Positions 47,501-58,600 of a stretch of 64,000 nt of DNA are shown here, piece after piece. The stretch is from contig OX387606.1 of assembly GCA_947568835.1 (NCBI GenBank), positions 21,181,225 through 21,245,224 of the forward strand, written 5' to 3'. The stretch is from Protonemura montana (taxonomy: Eukaryota > Arthropoda > Insecta > Plecoptera > Nemouridae). Position 1 is the stretch's first letter, and the number at the start of each line of letters is the position of its first letter. The notes beneath the pieces were generated by a model that saw nothing but the letters and a program-made list of their open reading frames with translations, was not told the origin of the DNA and ran no database searches. Made by a program: the position numbers and the translations under genes.

Positions 47501-49298
47501 CAGTTGTTGTTCTGTTTGCAGCCAGCGCTGGGTGTTGCGGCTTGTGACTCTGCGCTGTTGTTCGTGATCCTGTGCCCGGTGGGTCCGTACTTTGACACGA
47601 CCGGGCCCGGGATTGCGCTGTTCGCCGACCCCCAGTACACCCGGGCGTGTCCGGGCGGGGTGGGCGACAAGAAGATGGGCTCCAACTATGGTCCGACACT
47701 GTTCATCCACCAAGAGGCGCTGACTCGTGGTCTCCAGCAGGTACTCTGGCTCTACGGCGACGACGAGCTCGTCACTGAGGTCGGCACCATGAACATCATG
47801 ATGTTTTACGTCAACGAGGACGGAGGTAGGTTCGCAGGCATTTTCCCCTAATATTTGTGGGAATATAAATTGTTTTCTCCTAAAGATCAACACTTCTCGT
47901 TATTTTTAGCCATAGTCACAGTCCCTAGTTTCGTTTCAGATGTTTGAAAAAATTTATTATTTTTAAGAGAACCTCTAGATAACTTTATAAAGTTATGCAA
48001 GTCAAAGATTTTATGTTCAGGACCTTGAGGTTACCTTCTTTGTTTCTAAATACTTGTTAATTACAAGCTCGTTTCTGGGCAATCCAGATTACACTTTTAT
48101 TTCCTTAACTACCAAGCATTATTTGTAGAGAAGATTATAATGCCGAAGTTATCTTTCCTGAGAGTTATCGTACCATTTCATAGAGCTGAGGCTTGCCGTG
48201 TGCCGATTGTCATGTGCATTTTCATTGTTTGCAGAGAAGGAGTTGGTAACACCGCCACTGGATGGCCTGATCCTGCCCGGGGTGACTAGGGCTTCGATTC
48301 TCGACATGACTCGGGAGTGGAACCAATTCAAGATCACCGAACGGAGCATCACCATGAACGAGATCGTGCAGCGGAACAAGGACAAGTCGGTAAGGCTGTG
48401 CGTTGCTTGTCATAGCAAAGCCACTTTGTCATGGATCGGATTTCAGATTCGTTCCGATTCTGTTTCATTTACGTCAATACACTTTCAAACTGAGCTTTGG
48501 TAACAAGTGCCATTTGCCATTGATTACTGAAATATCCCTCATTTCTGCATTCAGATAAAAGTGGAATCTACAATTATTTAAATGTCAGACTTGCTGACGT
48601 TTGATGTTTTAGGGATTTATAATGCAGGAAGAAAACTAATAGGAATGTGATGCAATAACTGTCAACAACTCTGAAATTCAAGTTTTCCATTGCATACTCC
48701 AGTTAAAACGATCTCTTTGGTTTTCTTGAGCTGCCTTCTGAATGAATTGATAGTGGGGTTTGTAGGTGCGTCAAGCTGATGATCATTTTGTGCCTGAAAA
48801 CATATTTGGAGAATATAAAACTTACCTTTACCTGGGGAGGGTCGTCACACAGAAAGAGGAAACCGAGGGTGGCAAGCGATGAAACAAGAAATGAAAAGGA
48901 GAGGTGGTGAAAGGAAAGTGAAGATATACTGTTTTGGGATATCAGGAAATCAAAACACACATGATATTTTTTCAAATGCATTCAACAAATACTTTGCCAT
49001 AGGTGATAGAATTTTGTGAATCTTGGGAACCCTCTTGTCGGGTAGGTCAGTCCAGCTGCTATTTGAGCCAGGTCCCCTGTATTGAAATGTTTCTCTCCAT
49101 CTGTAGCTCCTGGAACTATTTGGCTGCGGGACGGCGTGCGTGGTTACTCCAATCACCAAGATAGAGTACAACAGTGAAAGCCTCGAGATCCCGACGCTAA
49201 AGCAGGAGAAGCCGTTGTATGCGCAGATACTCAAGGTGCTCACGGACATCCAGTATGGCCACGTCAAACACCCCTGGGCCGTGCCCATCGACGAATGA
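44498..49298 (+). CDS. branched-chain amino acid aminotransferase (BCAT), complete, seven exons
   Basis: BCAT is a fold-type IV PLP enzyme. It reversibly moves the amino group of Leu, Ile or Val to 2-oxoglutarate, giving branched-chain 2-oxo acids and glutamate. Exons: 44498-44542, 44995-45069, 45153-45362, 45560-45790, 47522-47825, 48235-48389, 49107-49298; all GT/AG, phases match, total 403 residues, usual for the family. Visible: a basic, Ser/Ala-rich N-terminus with no acidic residue for about 33 residues, fitting a mitochondrial presequence; [23 protein letters not shown]; the PLP lysine at about 238 in [16 protein letters not shown]; and LPGVTR. The mammalian redox CVVC motif reads CVVT (351-354). 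It closely follows SoxD on the same strand. The gene symbol is left general because invertebrates usually have one BCAT. Confidence 0.96.
44995..45069 (+). CDS. BCAT exon 2 (residues 16-40)
   Basis: Flanked by TTGACAG and GTGTGT. Encodes [20 protein letters not shown] and then ASTFR, continuing the likely presequence. Confidence 0.75.
45153..45362 (+). CDS. BCAT exon 3 (residues 41-110)
   Basis: Flanked by TTTGCAG and GTAAGT, 70 codons. Encodes [14 protein letters not shown] and [18 protein letters not shown], matching the N-terminal domain of BCAT. Confidence 0.92.
45560..45790 (+). CDS. BCAT exon 4 (residues 111-187)
   Basis: Flanked by TTTTTAG and GTGAGT, 77 codons. Encodes [20 protein letters not shown] and [19 protein letters not shown], the typical family signature. 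Confidence 0.95.
47156..47268 (+). repeat. dispersed repeat, copy A (forward arm of an inverted pair)
   Basis: Contains GTGGTGAAGAAGGAAAGAGA, CAACTTACCAG and GAAAATTGG. The reverse complement of copy B at 47320-47434 matches it over about 110 bases. Confidence 0.75.
47320..47434 (-). repeat. dispersed repeat, copy B (reverse arm of an inverted pair)
   Basis: On the minus strand it reads GTGGTGAAGAAGGAAAGAGA, GGGAGCGCAAGTTAC and so on, like copies A and C. With copy A it could form a long hairpin in BCAT intron 4 RNA, around a roughly 50-base loop. Confidence 0.75.
47522..47825 (+). CDS. BCAT exon 5 with PLP lysine (residues 188-289)
   Basis: Flanked by TTTGCAG and GTAGGT. Encodes [20 protein letters not shown] (the lysine before MGS carries PLP in this family) and QQVLWLYG followed by EVGTMN. 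Confidence 0.96.
48235..48389 (+). CDS. BCAT exon 6 (residues 289-340)
   Basis: Flanked by TTTGCAG and GTAAGG. Encodes [20 protein letters not shown] and the start of the C-terminal region. Confidence 0.94.
49107..49298 (+). CDS. BCAT exon 7 (residues 341-403)
   Basis: Flanked by CTGTAG. Encodes [19 protein letters not shown] and ends [19 protein letters not shown] then TGA. Where mammalian BCATs have CVVC, this has CVVT. Confidence 0.95.
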   Translation, partial: LLELFGCGTACVVTPITKIEYNSESLEIPTLKQEKPLYAQILKVLTDIQYGHVKHPWAVPIDE

Positions 49299-50021
49299 AC
49301 AAGCCACTAGTCTGCTTTTAGAGAAATTCACCTTTAATTTCGACTTCTTTGATTTTCATGTTACAAAAAGTTTTAGTTTTAAGGATTTATTTTATTGCAG
49401 CCATAAGGTGTTCTTATAATATCGATGATAAAAGAGTTATTTTGCACGCAACATGTTTATTGAGGGACAAGTTGAAATGTATATACTAATAACGTCCCTT
49501 ACCTTTCGGGTTGAAATATTCGTGCTGGTATTCAGTCAATTCAATTGGTCATGGCAAAAAGTATTCCACATGTAGTGAATACAGGCATCGTGCCATGGGT
49601 TTGTAAAGTGGTCGGTAAGCCATATAGAAGTCATCCCGATTGTTAATTTGGTGCTCAAGAACTTTGATGTCCATGTATTGATGTACACGTCTGCTGTCAG
49701 GGATGTTCTTGCCGTTGAGCTTGCCAATTTACAGGTAGGCGTATATCAATGCATGTCTCGTGTGAATTCATTTGATCCCGCCTCCATCTCGCATGACATT
49801 TTTATATCATTTTTAAATGTAGTTCATTCAACGTGGTTTTGCCAGTTGAATCTATAATTTTAACTCTTGCCATTTTTATCTTGCGTTTTAGAACAATGCA
49901 AAATTGTTTCCTTTTGCTAAATTCGACGCTATTGGTGCTCTTAAGAATAATAATAGTTATTGTTATGTGATTTTCAAATAGAATGCACAATGCTTATTTT
50001 GACAGTCAACAGCTCTTGTAA

Positions 50022-50027
50022 AATAAA
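50022..50027 (+). terminator. BCAT poly(A) signal candidate
   Basis: The first clear AATAAA after the BCAT stop, about 720 bases downstream. Confidence 0.5.
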
Positions 50028-51540
50028 ATTACATCGTTTTGGATAGGTCTATTAAAAACATGCTGGTATTTTAGTTCTGAAAGCCCTTCATTGGTCATAC
50101 CAGTCTTGCTCATATTCAAAGAACCAGAAAATAATGTTATTGTCTTCCAAAAGTTGCAGCTAAAACTACCTACCTAATGTTAGTTTTCCCAAAAAGGTGT
50201 TGGGTTGGTGCAAAATTGTTGTAGTGCTATAGAATAATTGTTATTGTTAGACCGTTGTTTATTTTTGTAATTTTTACAATATTTTATATTACTTGTTTCT
50301 GAAGGTGTCTGGTATTGCCTGCCTGAATAGATATAGTGGCGTTATGGTTGGTCATATTTTTACATGTTTATTAGGAAATAACTACTAACCACTAATTCGC
50401 CTTATCACCAGTTGACAATTTGGCAGTACGTAATTTTATCCAGTTATGAACCTTTCCTCCAGTTATAATCTTTTATTCAATTGTTCTCAAATTAAGGTGT
50501 CCTGCTGGGATCTTAGTCACAAAATGAATATCTTCTGTGCACTTAAGTCTTTCTACAACCTGTTTTGTACGTCGTTGAAAGGTGTCATTTTGGCAGGCAG
50601 ATGGCTGTGCATTTGGTGCCTGTAGAGGTGCAAAAAGTAAATAACTATGTCGTGTTAGTAGGGTGTACTAACTGCCTTGCCAATGTTGCTTTATACAGGG
50701 CTCCATGATTGAAGAATATATTTTAGTCGATGCAGAGCTTGAAATTTTACTACTGTCCAACGTTCTATTAAATTTGTGTTGATTCACAACGTTGTTGCAA
50801 TTCTACCAGTCCCTTCCAGTAATCCAAGTAGAAGCGGTTTTTTCTAGGTCTTTTTGTATAACAATGTTTTTGGTTGTTGTATTGTCATTACTAACAACTT
50901 TCGGAGTAATTTACTGTGTTAGAAGGTTCGTTTGTAAGACTTTTATAGCTTTTTGGTAGCTTGTAATTTTCATCTTGACGAGGTAATGGAACGTCCGTCC
51001 CAGCAGCTGTTGTAAATGCAGCCTAGGAAAGGAAACACAAGTTTTATATGAAGGTATAGCAAACCGTAGTCATTAATAATGTTTTTTTTTTTTAAAGTTA
51101 ATATTCCTTGTAATTACAAGATGAAGTTTTGTTTTCTAGCTGAAACATAACTGATGCGTTCAACTAGCGCGGGGCGGGCGCATCAGCCGCTCTCATCAAG
51201 GACATGCGACGAGCAACCGTGCAAATAGTAAACTAGAAGCTTGCGCTAGAAAAATGACAAATTGCAAGGTACTCAAGAAATACGCCGCGGCAATAATACG
51301 TCTTGAGACGGTTGGTCCATTTGGGAAATTCACGTGGGAAAGCGCTGAAGTCTTTGAGCAGTGACGATGCATCTTTTCTGAATGCTGAGGATTTGCATTG
51401 GTTATTGGATCACATGGGAGAAGGGACAAGTTATTCGTAAAATCAAACTAGTGAGTATTTTTACGAGCCTGAAAAGTCGGTTGGTAGGTAAATGGAAACA
51501 CCTCGTTAGAGTACCGAAGATTAGTAAAAATGCGCTGGTA

Positions 51541-51695
51541 TTGGGCGAGAGAGGCTAGGAAAGAGAAAAGCCTTGCTTATCTACCTCTCGCCAGCATAGG
51601 TACATTTTTTAAGGAATCCTCTTGTTCGCTTTCTAACTTCCTTCAAAAGAGAGGTTAAACCAGTGGTCCCCTTGGTGCTCTTCGACAGGATTGAG
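51541..51695 (+). mobile_element. 5S-rRNA-headed SINE, copy 3 (body fragment)
   Basis: Matches the body of copy 1: CCTTGCTTATCTACCTCTCG, AGAGGTTAAACCAGTGGTCC and TTGGTGCTCTTCGACAGGA. The 5S-like head is missing. Confidence 0.75.
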
Positions 51696-52631
51696 ATTGC
51701 CCATGAGATTTTGTGTAGGTTAGGACCGGCATCTGCTAGCTGTGAGCATGCACTAACAAGAGCGAAGCAGCTATGGCTTAGAGAAAAGAATTTCCATTAT
51801 TTTCTCTTCGATTATTTTCTCTTAAGGCACAGGTCAAGACCGAAAGCAAGGCTTGCCGTGACCTTGAATTGGGCGAGGGCTTCGCAAACGCCCTTTGCCG
51901 CATTCAAGGAAGAGCGTTTTGATACCAAAATGTAATACCAATCGTTGTCAAATTTGTCAGCTATGCATTAGCAAATTAAGTGCGTATTTAATAAATGTAT
52001 TGCCGTCCTCGACGTTGCTCGACGTCCTCCAGCGTCTAAACGACAACAACGATTACTTAAACTGAATTACTAGAACTGGATAACAATCGGACAGAGTAAG
52101 ATCTCTTTAAGATAAACATTTAAGCGCATGTGCAAAATTTAAACAGATTTAATCAAGTTTTGTTGAGATACTTTGGCAATTACCTGGTTTTAAATGTTAC
52201 AAAAATCAACTTAAATGTATATCCAGCCGATTGTTTTTGCAAAGGTATTATAGCAGATCTAAGTTGCATATTTCGAAGGAATGCATCCTGGAAATTTCAT
52301 TCAAAAAGATCCTACCATTGGGTCAGCAAAGCGCTAACAAACTTACATAACAAAAGTGTTAAACTTAAATATTTTTTCTCCTGTGGTTAAATTGAGTCTT
52401 CTCTACACACGCTTAGCTCATCCATTTAAGAAACTGTTTTTCATCATTTGTTGGAGCGCACTTTCCAGGGAATGATTTTAAATGATATATGCGACGATTT
52501 TGCAGCAGCATAGTGACTGCCGCAGCGGCGATCTAGCGCTTACTTTGGTACGGCATGCAGTACCAAACTTGTGGCTCCGTATCAATGCATTTTTAGTCTT
52601 AAATTGAACTGTTTGAAGCTATTTCTACAAA

Positions 52632-52670
52632 ATGAAGCAGATAGCAAGAGTTTCTAAAGAGCGAGAAAAG
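52632..52670 (+). CDS. NOL6 exon 1 (residues 1-13)
   Basis: Encodes MKQIARVSKEREK, ends before GTATGG in phase 0. The start is inferred because the next exon opens without its own good start. Confidence 0.65.
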
Positions 52671-55600
52671 GTATGGTATTCTGGATTGTTTTCTTTCTGC
52701 TTTTTCGTATGGCTAGCTATGTGATTCGCACGTGGTAGCACAGATAGAGGTTATGTAACACTAAAATGCTAAAATTTCCTTTAAAGCGTTGATTAAGATT
52801 GATGTCACAGTTCTAATAGATACAAACTGTTAAACCATAGTCCTAGTTCGAATTATACGGAAAATGGGATTTTCATTGCAAACCACAGCCCTAACTAGAA
52901 GCTATGAAATAAAAATTCTGTTGGTTCGCTTGCTTTTTAACCACCCATTTTAACTCGAACATTTTAATGCTTTCTCAATACTTCATCCCATATCATGCCA
53001 TGACTATGTTAAAGATTAAAAGTTAACTAGGTACCTTATACCAGAGCTTATACTTTAGAAAACAGATAGGTTAGGGATAGGGAAACTTTAGTTGTCATCT
53101 CTCACCTTCTCTAACATGCATTGGTTTCAGGTCAAGAAATTGAAAAATCATGGCAAGGAAAAAGTTTTTGAGCCAATCTCAAATGACGAAGACCTTGAGG
53201 TAGACACGAACAATGGTGCTTGGGAAGTTGAAAATACCAATGAGCAAAGTGTGCACGGTGAGATCGACTTCAACGATGGTGAAGAAAGCGGCAACGATGA
53301 AGTGGAGTATTTTTCAGCTCCACCTTCAAATAAAAGGAAATTTGACGGAGAAACTTCTAAAACAAGAGGCAAGAAAAGCAGGTTGTCTGACTTAACATTC
53401 ACGAAACCTCCAACTGCAAAGGAAATGACCCGACTTCGGGAGACAGAATACTTGTTTCATTCCAATTTGTTCAGACTTCAAGTAGATGAGATTTTAAGTG
53501 AAACCAAAACCAAATCATCTCATGAAATTTTACTGACGAAATGGATAAAAGAATTGAAAGCGTTGTTGTTGAACACAAAACCGTCAAAAAAGTATGTCCT
53601 GAACAACACTCAATGGTTAACTGCCCTAGGAATTGAGTTGCCCATCGACAAAAGTACGCTCGCTGATGAGCAGTGCCAGGTTAAGAAACCTACAGATGTG
53701 AAAGTTATCGGGTCTTACGCCTCGGGATGCTTCGTTGGCCCCAGCATCAAAGTAGACATTGCAGTTGAAATGCCAAAAGAGAGTTTTGTTATGGAAGATG
53801 AAATGAATCATAAATACCACACAAAGCGTGCTATATATCTTTCTTACATAACTCACATAATCAAGACGTCAACACTTGGAGAAGAGTTGAACTTTGTGAC
53901 AAAAGATAGCATTTTAAATCCAATCTTGGAGTTCAAGCCAAGTGGAAAGTTAGCAAAATCAGTTCTTGTTTACATACACATAGTTCCCCAAGTCGATTCG
54001 TTTGATCTAGCAAGGTTTGCACCAACATCGAATAAAATTCTACGGTCGTGGTATTTCCCCGGAGAAACTGATGAAAAGGGCAAAAGATCTGCAACTCCTC
54101 ATTATAACGCAAGCATTGCACGTGACTTGACGCTAGCTGCCAATGAAGATTTCCGGACAAATTTGATTTCTACAAACCCATCTATCAGAGACGGAATCAT
54201 TTTGCTGAAAATTTGGCTTCGACAGCGGAACCTCGACGAGGGATACGGGAGTTTCAGCGGGTTCATCGTGTCGATGTACGTGCTCTACCTGCTCCAAGGA
54301 AGGAAGCTGAACACCCTCATGAGCAGCTATCAAGTAGCAAGGAATGTCTGGAATTGTCTATGTAAGTAACCAGCCATCAATTTTTATATGATTCAAGTTC
54401 CTACCTAGGCTTGTTAAATTGACTGAAGAAAACAGTAAAAATAGGATGACATGCAGCCCCCTTTACGTCTTTAATTCTTGGGAAATCTCTATCTACATTG
54501 TTTATTTTTTTCAACTTCTTTTAAAGTTTGTATATCATATACCTACCTATTTTGCACTGAGGGGGAATGACAAGAAAATCGTTCAAAATTTTCAAGAATG
54601 TCACAATGCCCTAATTTTATTGATGTTTATGAAATAAAATGAAAACATGACAATAGTATCACTAAAAAGTAACAAAATATTGAAGCAAATTTGAAGCACT
54701 TTCATCCTCAGTTGTGGAACTCAATTCTTCCCTCCACGTCCACCAAATCATTCAGCCCGATGCCATTCGAACAAACTTTACCCTTAGTGTGATTCTCCCG
54801 TTGACAGCTCAACATGACTGGTGTAGTGAAGGTATCACGCTCTGCCCGCCGGCCCAAGCCCCCGTCACCCCACTAGCACACTTCCACACACATCATGAAG
54901 TGGTCTTCATTGACGTCACCGGCACTGTCAACCTCTGCGCTAACGTCGCAGCCGAGACGTTTCGCCGAGTTCGACACGAGTCTACTCTGGCAATCGCGTT
55001 GCTGAGCGCTGCGCATGGAAACAGTTTCCCTGCTCTTTTCCTGACGACCAAGCCGCTCGTCATGCAGAGCGATCATCTCTTGAGGTTCGTGCATTGAGCT
55101 GGATTAGAAAATACAAGCGTTAAAAATCTATGGATCTTACGAAACAATTCACTGTCTTCAACGTTTCATGTTTAGCCACTGTGCTTCATTTATAAAAACG
55201 TGCATCTATTTTCTAGTTAACTTGTTATTGCTTTGGCTGTTATGCACTCGACGAGCTCAACTCGTTTTAAAAGGTAAAATAGCTTTTTAATGATTTTCTG
55301 ATATTTCGACAGGTTCAAAAAAAGGTAATTACACAAAGATAATACAAAATTTGGAGATTTACATTTTAATCTGAGGTATGCAAAATTGAACCTAGAGCAA
55401 CGGAGGTTTAAATTTAAAACAGTTATTTGAGTTTAAAGAAAATAGTACCAGACAAAACCACAGCATATTTTTGTATCACAAAACATTCTGGTTAGATTTA
55501 AACTCAGGGTAAAAAACAATATTTTGTCTGTTTAATGAGTGTTGCCTTCCTTGATTTTTGCAAAATGTCATTGATTTAGAGAATCCCCCTAAAGCAAGTT

Positions 55601-58600
55601 AAAATAAAGTTTAGCTTGATTGTCGTGAGTGCACTTTGGTGTATACATGTTGAAATCAAATCAAAGGAACTTTTTTCCTACTAACCTGTTATGAAAAAAA
55701 TATTCTCGCCGATTGATTATCGATCTTGATCTTTTTCCATAAAAAACATTGATTAATGACAAGCCCCATAAGTTTGCGCTGGAGTCGGTTCATTTGTCAG
55801 ACGGGTTGAAAATGAATCAGGAAAAATTATAGAGTAATTACTAATTATATTAAACATCAGCAATTGTCAGATCTTGGAAAACCTGAAAACCTGAAAAAAC
55901 AAACCTAACTTTCCGCTCGATCGATTGTTTCTCTCAGGATCCAAGAATCCATGTTGACCACGCTGGTAAAAGAACACAGCACTCCTGCAAAGCAGATGGA
56001 TCTCTCCGGCCAAGTAAACCCGATTGCGTTATCTCTGGTCCTGGACGTGCTTCGTCGCGGCTTGAAACAACGAACGGCGCACATCAACGTGGCGCTGTCT
56101 CCCGTCGACCACTGGCCAATCGCCTCCAAGCCTCCGAACCCCACCAAGCCGCTGCTCCTTGGCCTGGTGCTGGACCCAGTACACGCCTTCAACGTCATAG
56201 AGATGGGTCCTGAAGCAAACCTCCCGGAGGCAGCAGAGTTCCGCGGCTTCTGGGGTCAGCTGAGCCAGCTGCGGAGGTTCCAGAACGGGAGTATCGCCGA
56301 AGTGGTGGTCTGGGCAATGCCAAACGCCCCCATCAATGAGAAGAAGCTGATTCCTTTGAAGATGGTCGAGCACCTGCTCGACGCGAAACTTGGGGTGCCG
56401 AGGGAACAAATTGTTTATCTGGCAGATCAGTTTGAGTTGGTGCTCAAGTGTCATCAGGTAATTTCATTTTGCTGGGAAGAATGGTAACGTAGTTTAAAAC
56501 ATTATTCATGATTCATAATCATGGAAATCTTTTGATATTTCTGATAGTTTGGCTTTAGTTAAAAAAGAGTAGCTTTTACAGATAACAAATTGTTTATAAA
56601 ACACAGAAGGAAACGTTAAAGGCCTGAATAACTTCGGGAATACGGGCTACCTCCGGGAATCCTTGGTTCATGTCCTGGCTTAGATACTAACTATTATTCT
56701 TTTTTCTTTACATTGAAGCAAGATAATGTACCAATTCAAAACCTACTTTGGAAGTATTTCTTTTTGACAGAGTTTTTACAAGTGTAACAAAAGAAAGATC
56801 TTCTAACGTCAATTCTCTTGCTCTAAGCTGCTGCCTCTTGGATTCATCTACGGTACCGGGGAGAACGCCGCCCGCCAGGCCATGGCCTCGTTCGACTTGC
56901 TCGCAAAAGACATCCGCATGCTGTCGAACTTCACGCTGGACATCACTGCGATCGCAGGGACGTCGTCTACTTTGCGCTACACCGACGTTTTCCCCCCTAT
57001 CGCGACCAATCACGTGAGCGACGGCCTGGCAGTCCAACCGGACCGCACTAGCTTCATGTTCCGCCCAAACACGAAGGTGGCACCAAAGTGGGTGGCACCG
57101 ATAGAAGGTAAACAGATGTCGCAGTTTTGGTGTAAAAGTCTTAGTTGAAATTATTCTCAATAAGTTAATAAGTTTTTAACTTTTTACTATTATCAGCACA
57201 ATAACCGTCTCAAAAATTGATGCCCGAACGGGGACTTGGACTCCGATCTCCACCTATCGCGAGTGTTGCTCTGACCCATTGAGCAATTTGGACACTGGCT
57301 TTTTGAGACGATTTTAGTGTATTTAATGAGAATGATAGATCTTCAAGGAGTAGAACCAAGAGGCAGTGAATACCCACAGTCACTCTGATTGTAGTGACGC
57401 TATACCACGTCACAACCTGTCAAACTCGAATAACTCCAATTTGACTTTGGATTCGTTGATGTATTTAGATGAAATCTGATTTAAATTGCAAACGCTTGCA
57501 ATGCGCGGGGTATTTTATCATTATCAACACTATAACCGTCTCAAAAATTGATGCCCAGACGGGGACTCGAACCCCGATCTCCACCTTTCGCTGGTGTTGC
57601 TCTGACAGCTACCTTTATTTCTTTTTAAATTCATTATCCTACCCACCTTGGAATTAACATTTTCCACAAAACAGTGGCCTACAGTGACAAATTCACCGAA
57701 TTTCAAAAATAGAGAATGTTTTTAAAAGAATTAACTGGGCTATAAAAATGTACAGCTACGTCTGTCCCCCGTATCACCTTGACACACCCGGTCAAGGTGC
57801 ATAGCATCTGGTGATTTTAGTCTTATTGAAATTGCAAAGTTTTGTTTCCAAATTTTCCATACCCTTTTCCTCTTTTATCTTTCGCCCTTATATAGAGGCC
57901 TATTTATATGACTGCTAGCCGTCAAATCGCTATAACCATCGACTCAGTTGAAGCTGAAACCGTATTGGTGGTCTTCCAGGAGTTATCCAGCTCGGCGAGA
58001 GCAGTAAGTGGCCGAACGACCTTGACGCAGTGCGACGAGTCCAAACCGCCTTCTACGTCGAGATTTGTCGGCAGCTGACCGGCAACCAGCTGGCCACACA
58101 GGCGTTCCCCGATCACTTCGACGTACTCAAAAATGGGTGCGTTAGACTCTTTGATGAAGAGCTTGTAGAGCTATCCAAGCTTAGCAACCTCTTGACAGCA
58201 TGGATTTGTGGAGGAATTTCGGAAGGGACGTTAAGCCGGTGGTCCCCTTGGTGCTCTTTGACAGGAGTAGGCTACGTGCCGGCTCGGGGTGTCCCCTTAT
58301 CCTTTATACGTTCCGTAACCCCAGTAAAATGTTAGAAGGTTTTTCATGAAAAAACCCTGTTTTGAAGCTTTCGACCTTAAACAGGGCCTACAGTGGTTGG
58401 GCAATTCAGGATGTCATCTTTGGAAGTACATCAGTACTCGTGAAGACTTTTCCAAATAAGCTCTGCCAGCTTCATCATCACTCACACACAGTGGCGGTTT
58501 GTGCACTTTTTTGCCCCACGAACCGCCACTGCTCACACATCAACCAACGCTAGTTAGACCAGAACCATAAAGTTTGTTTTCAAAATAGTGCATCTACAAA

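Larger units (their letters stand above)
45791..47521 (+). other. BCAT intron 4 (1.7 kb)
   Basis: Holds the inverted repeat pair listed separately. Otherwise AT-rich with no gene. Confidence 0.8.
49299..52631 (+). other. BCAT-NOL6 intergenic region
   Basis: Includes the BCAT 3' UTR, a 5S-SINE fragment at 51541-51695, and the NOL6 promoter area near 52480-52631, which has a modest GC-rich patch (CTGCCGCAGCGGCG) but no TATA box. No gene recognised. Confidence 0.7.

Noticed and set aside
57545-57612. A possible serine-type tRNA gene (CGA anticodon loop)
   Set aside because: The acceptor stem does not close, the long serine variable arm is missing, and the same sequence recurs as a SINE head.
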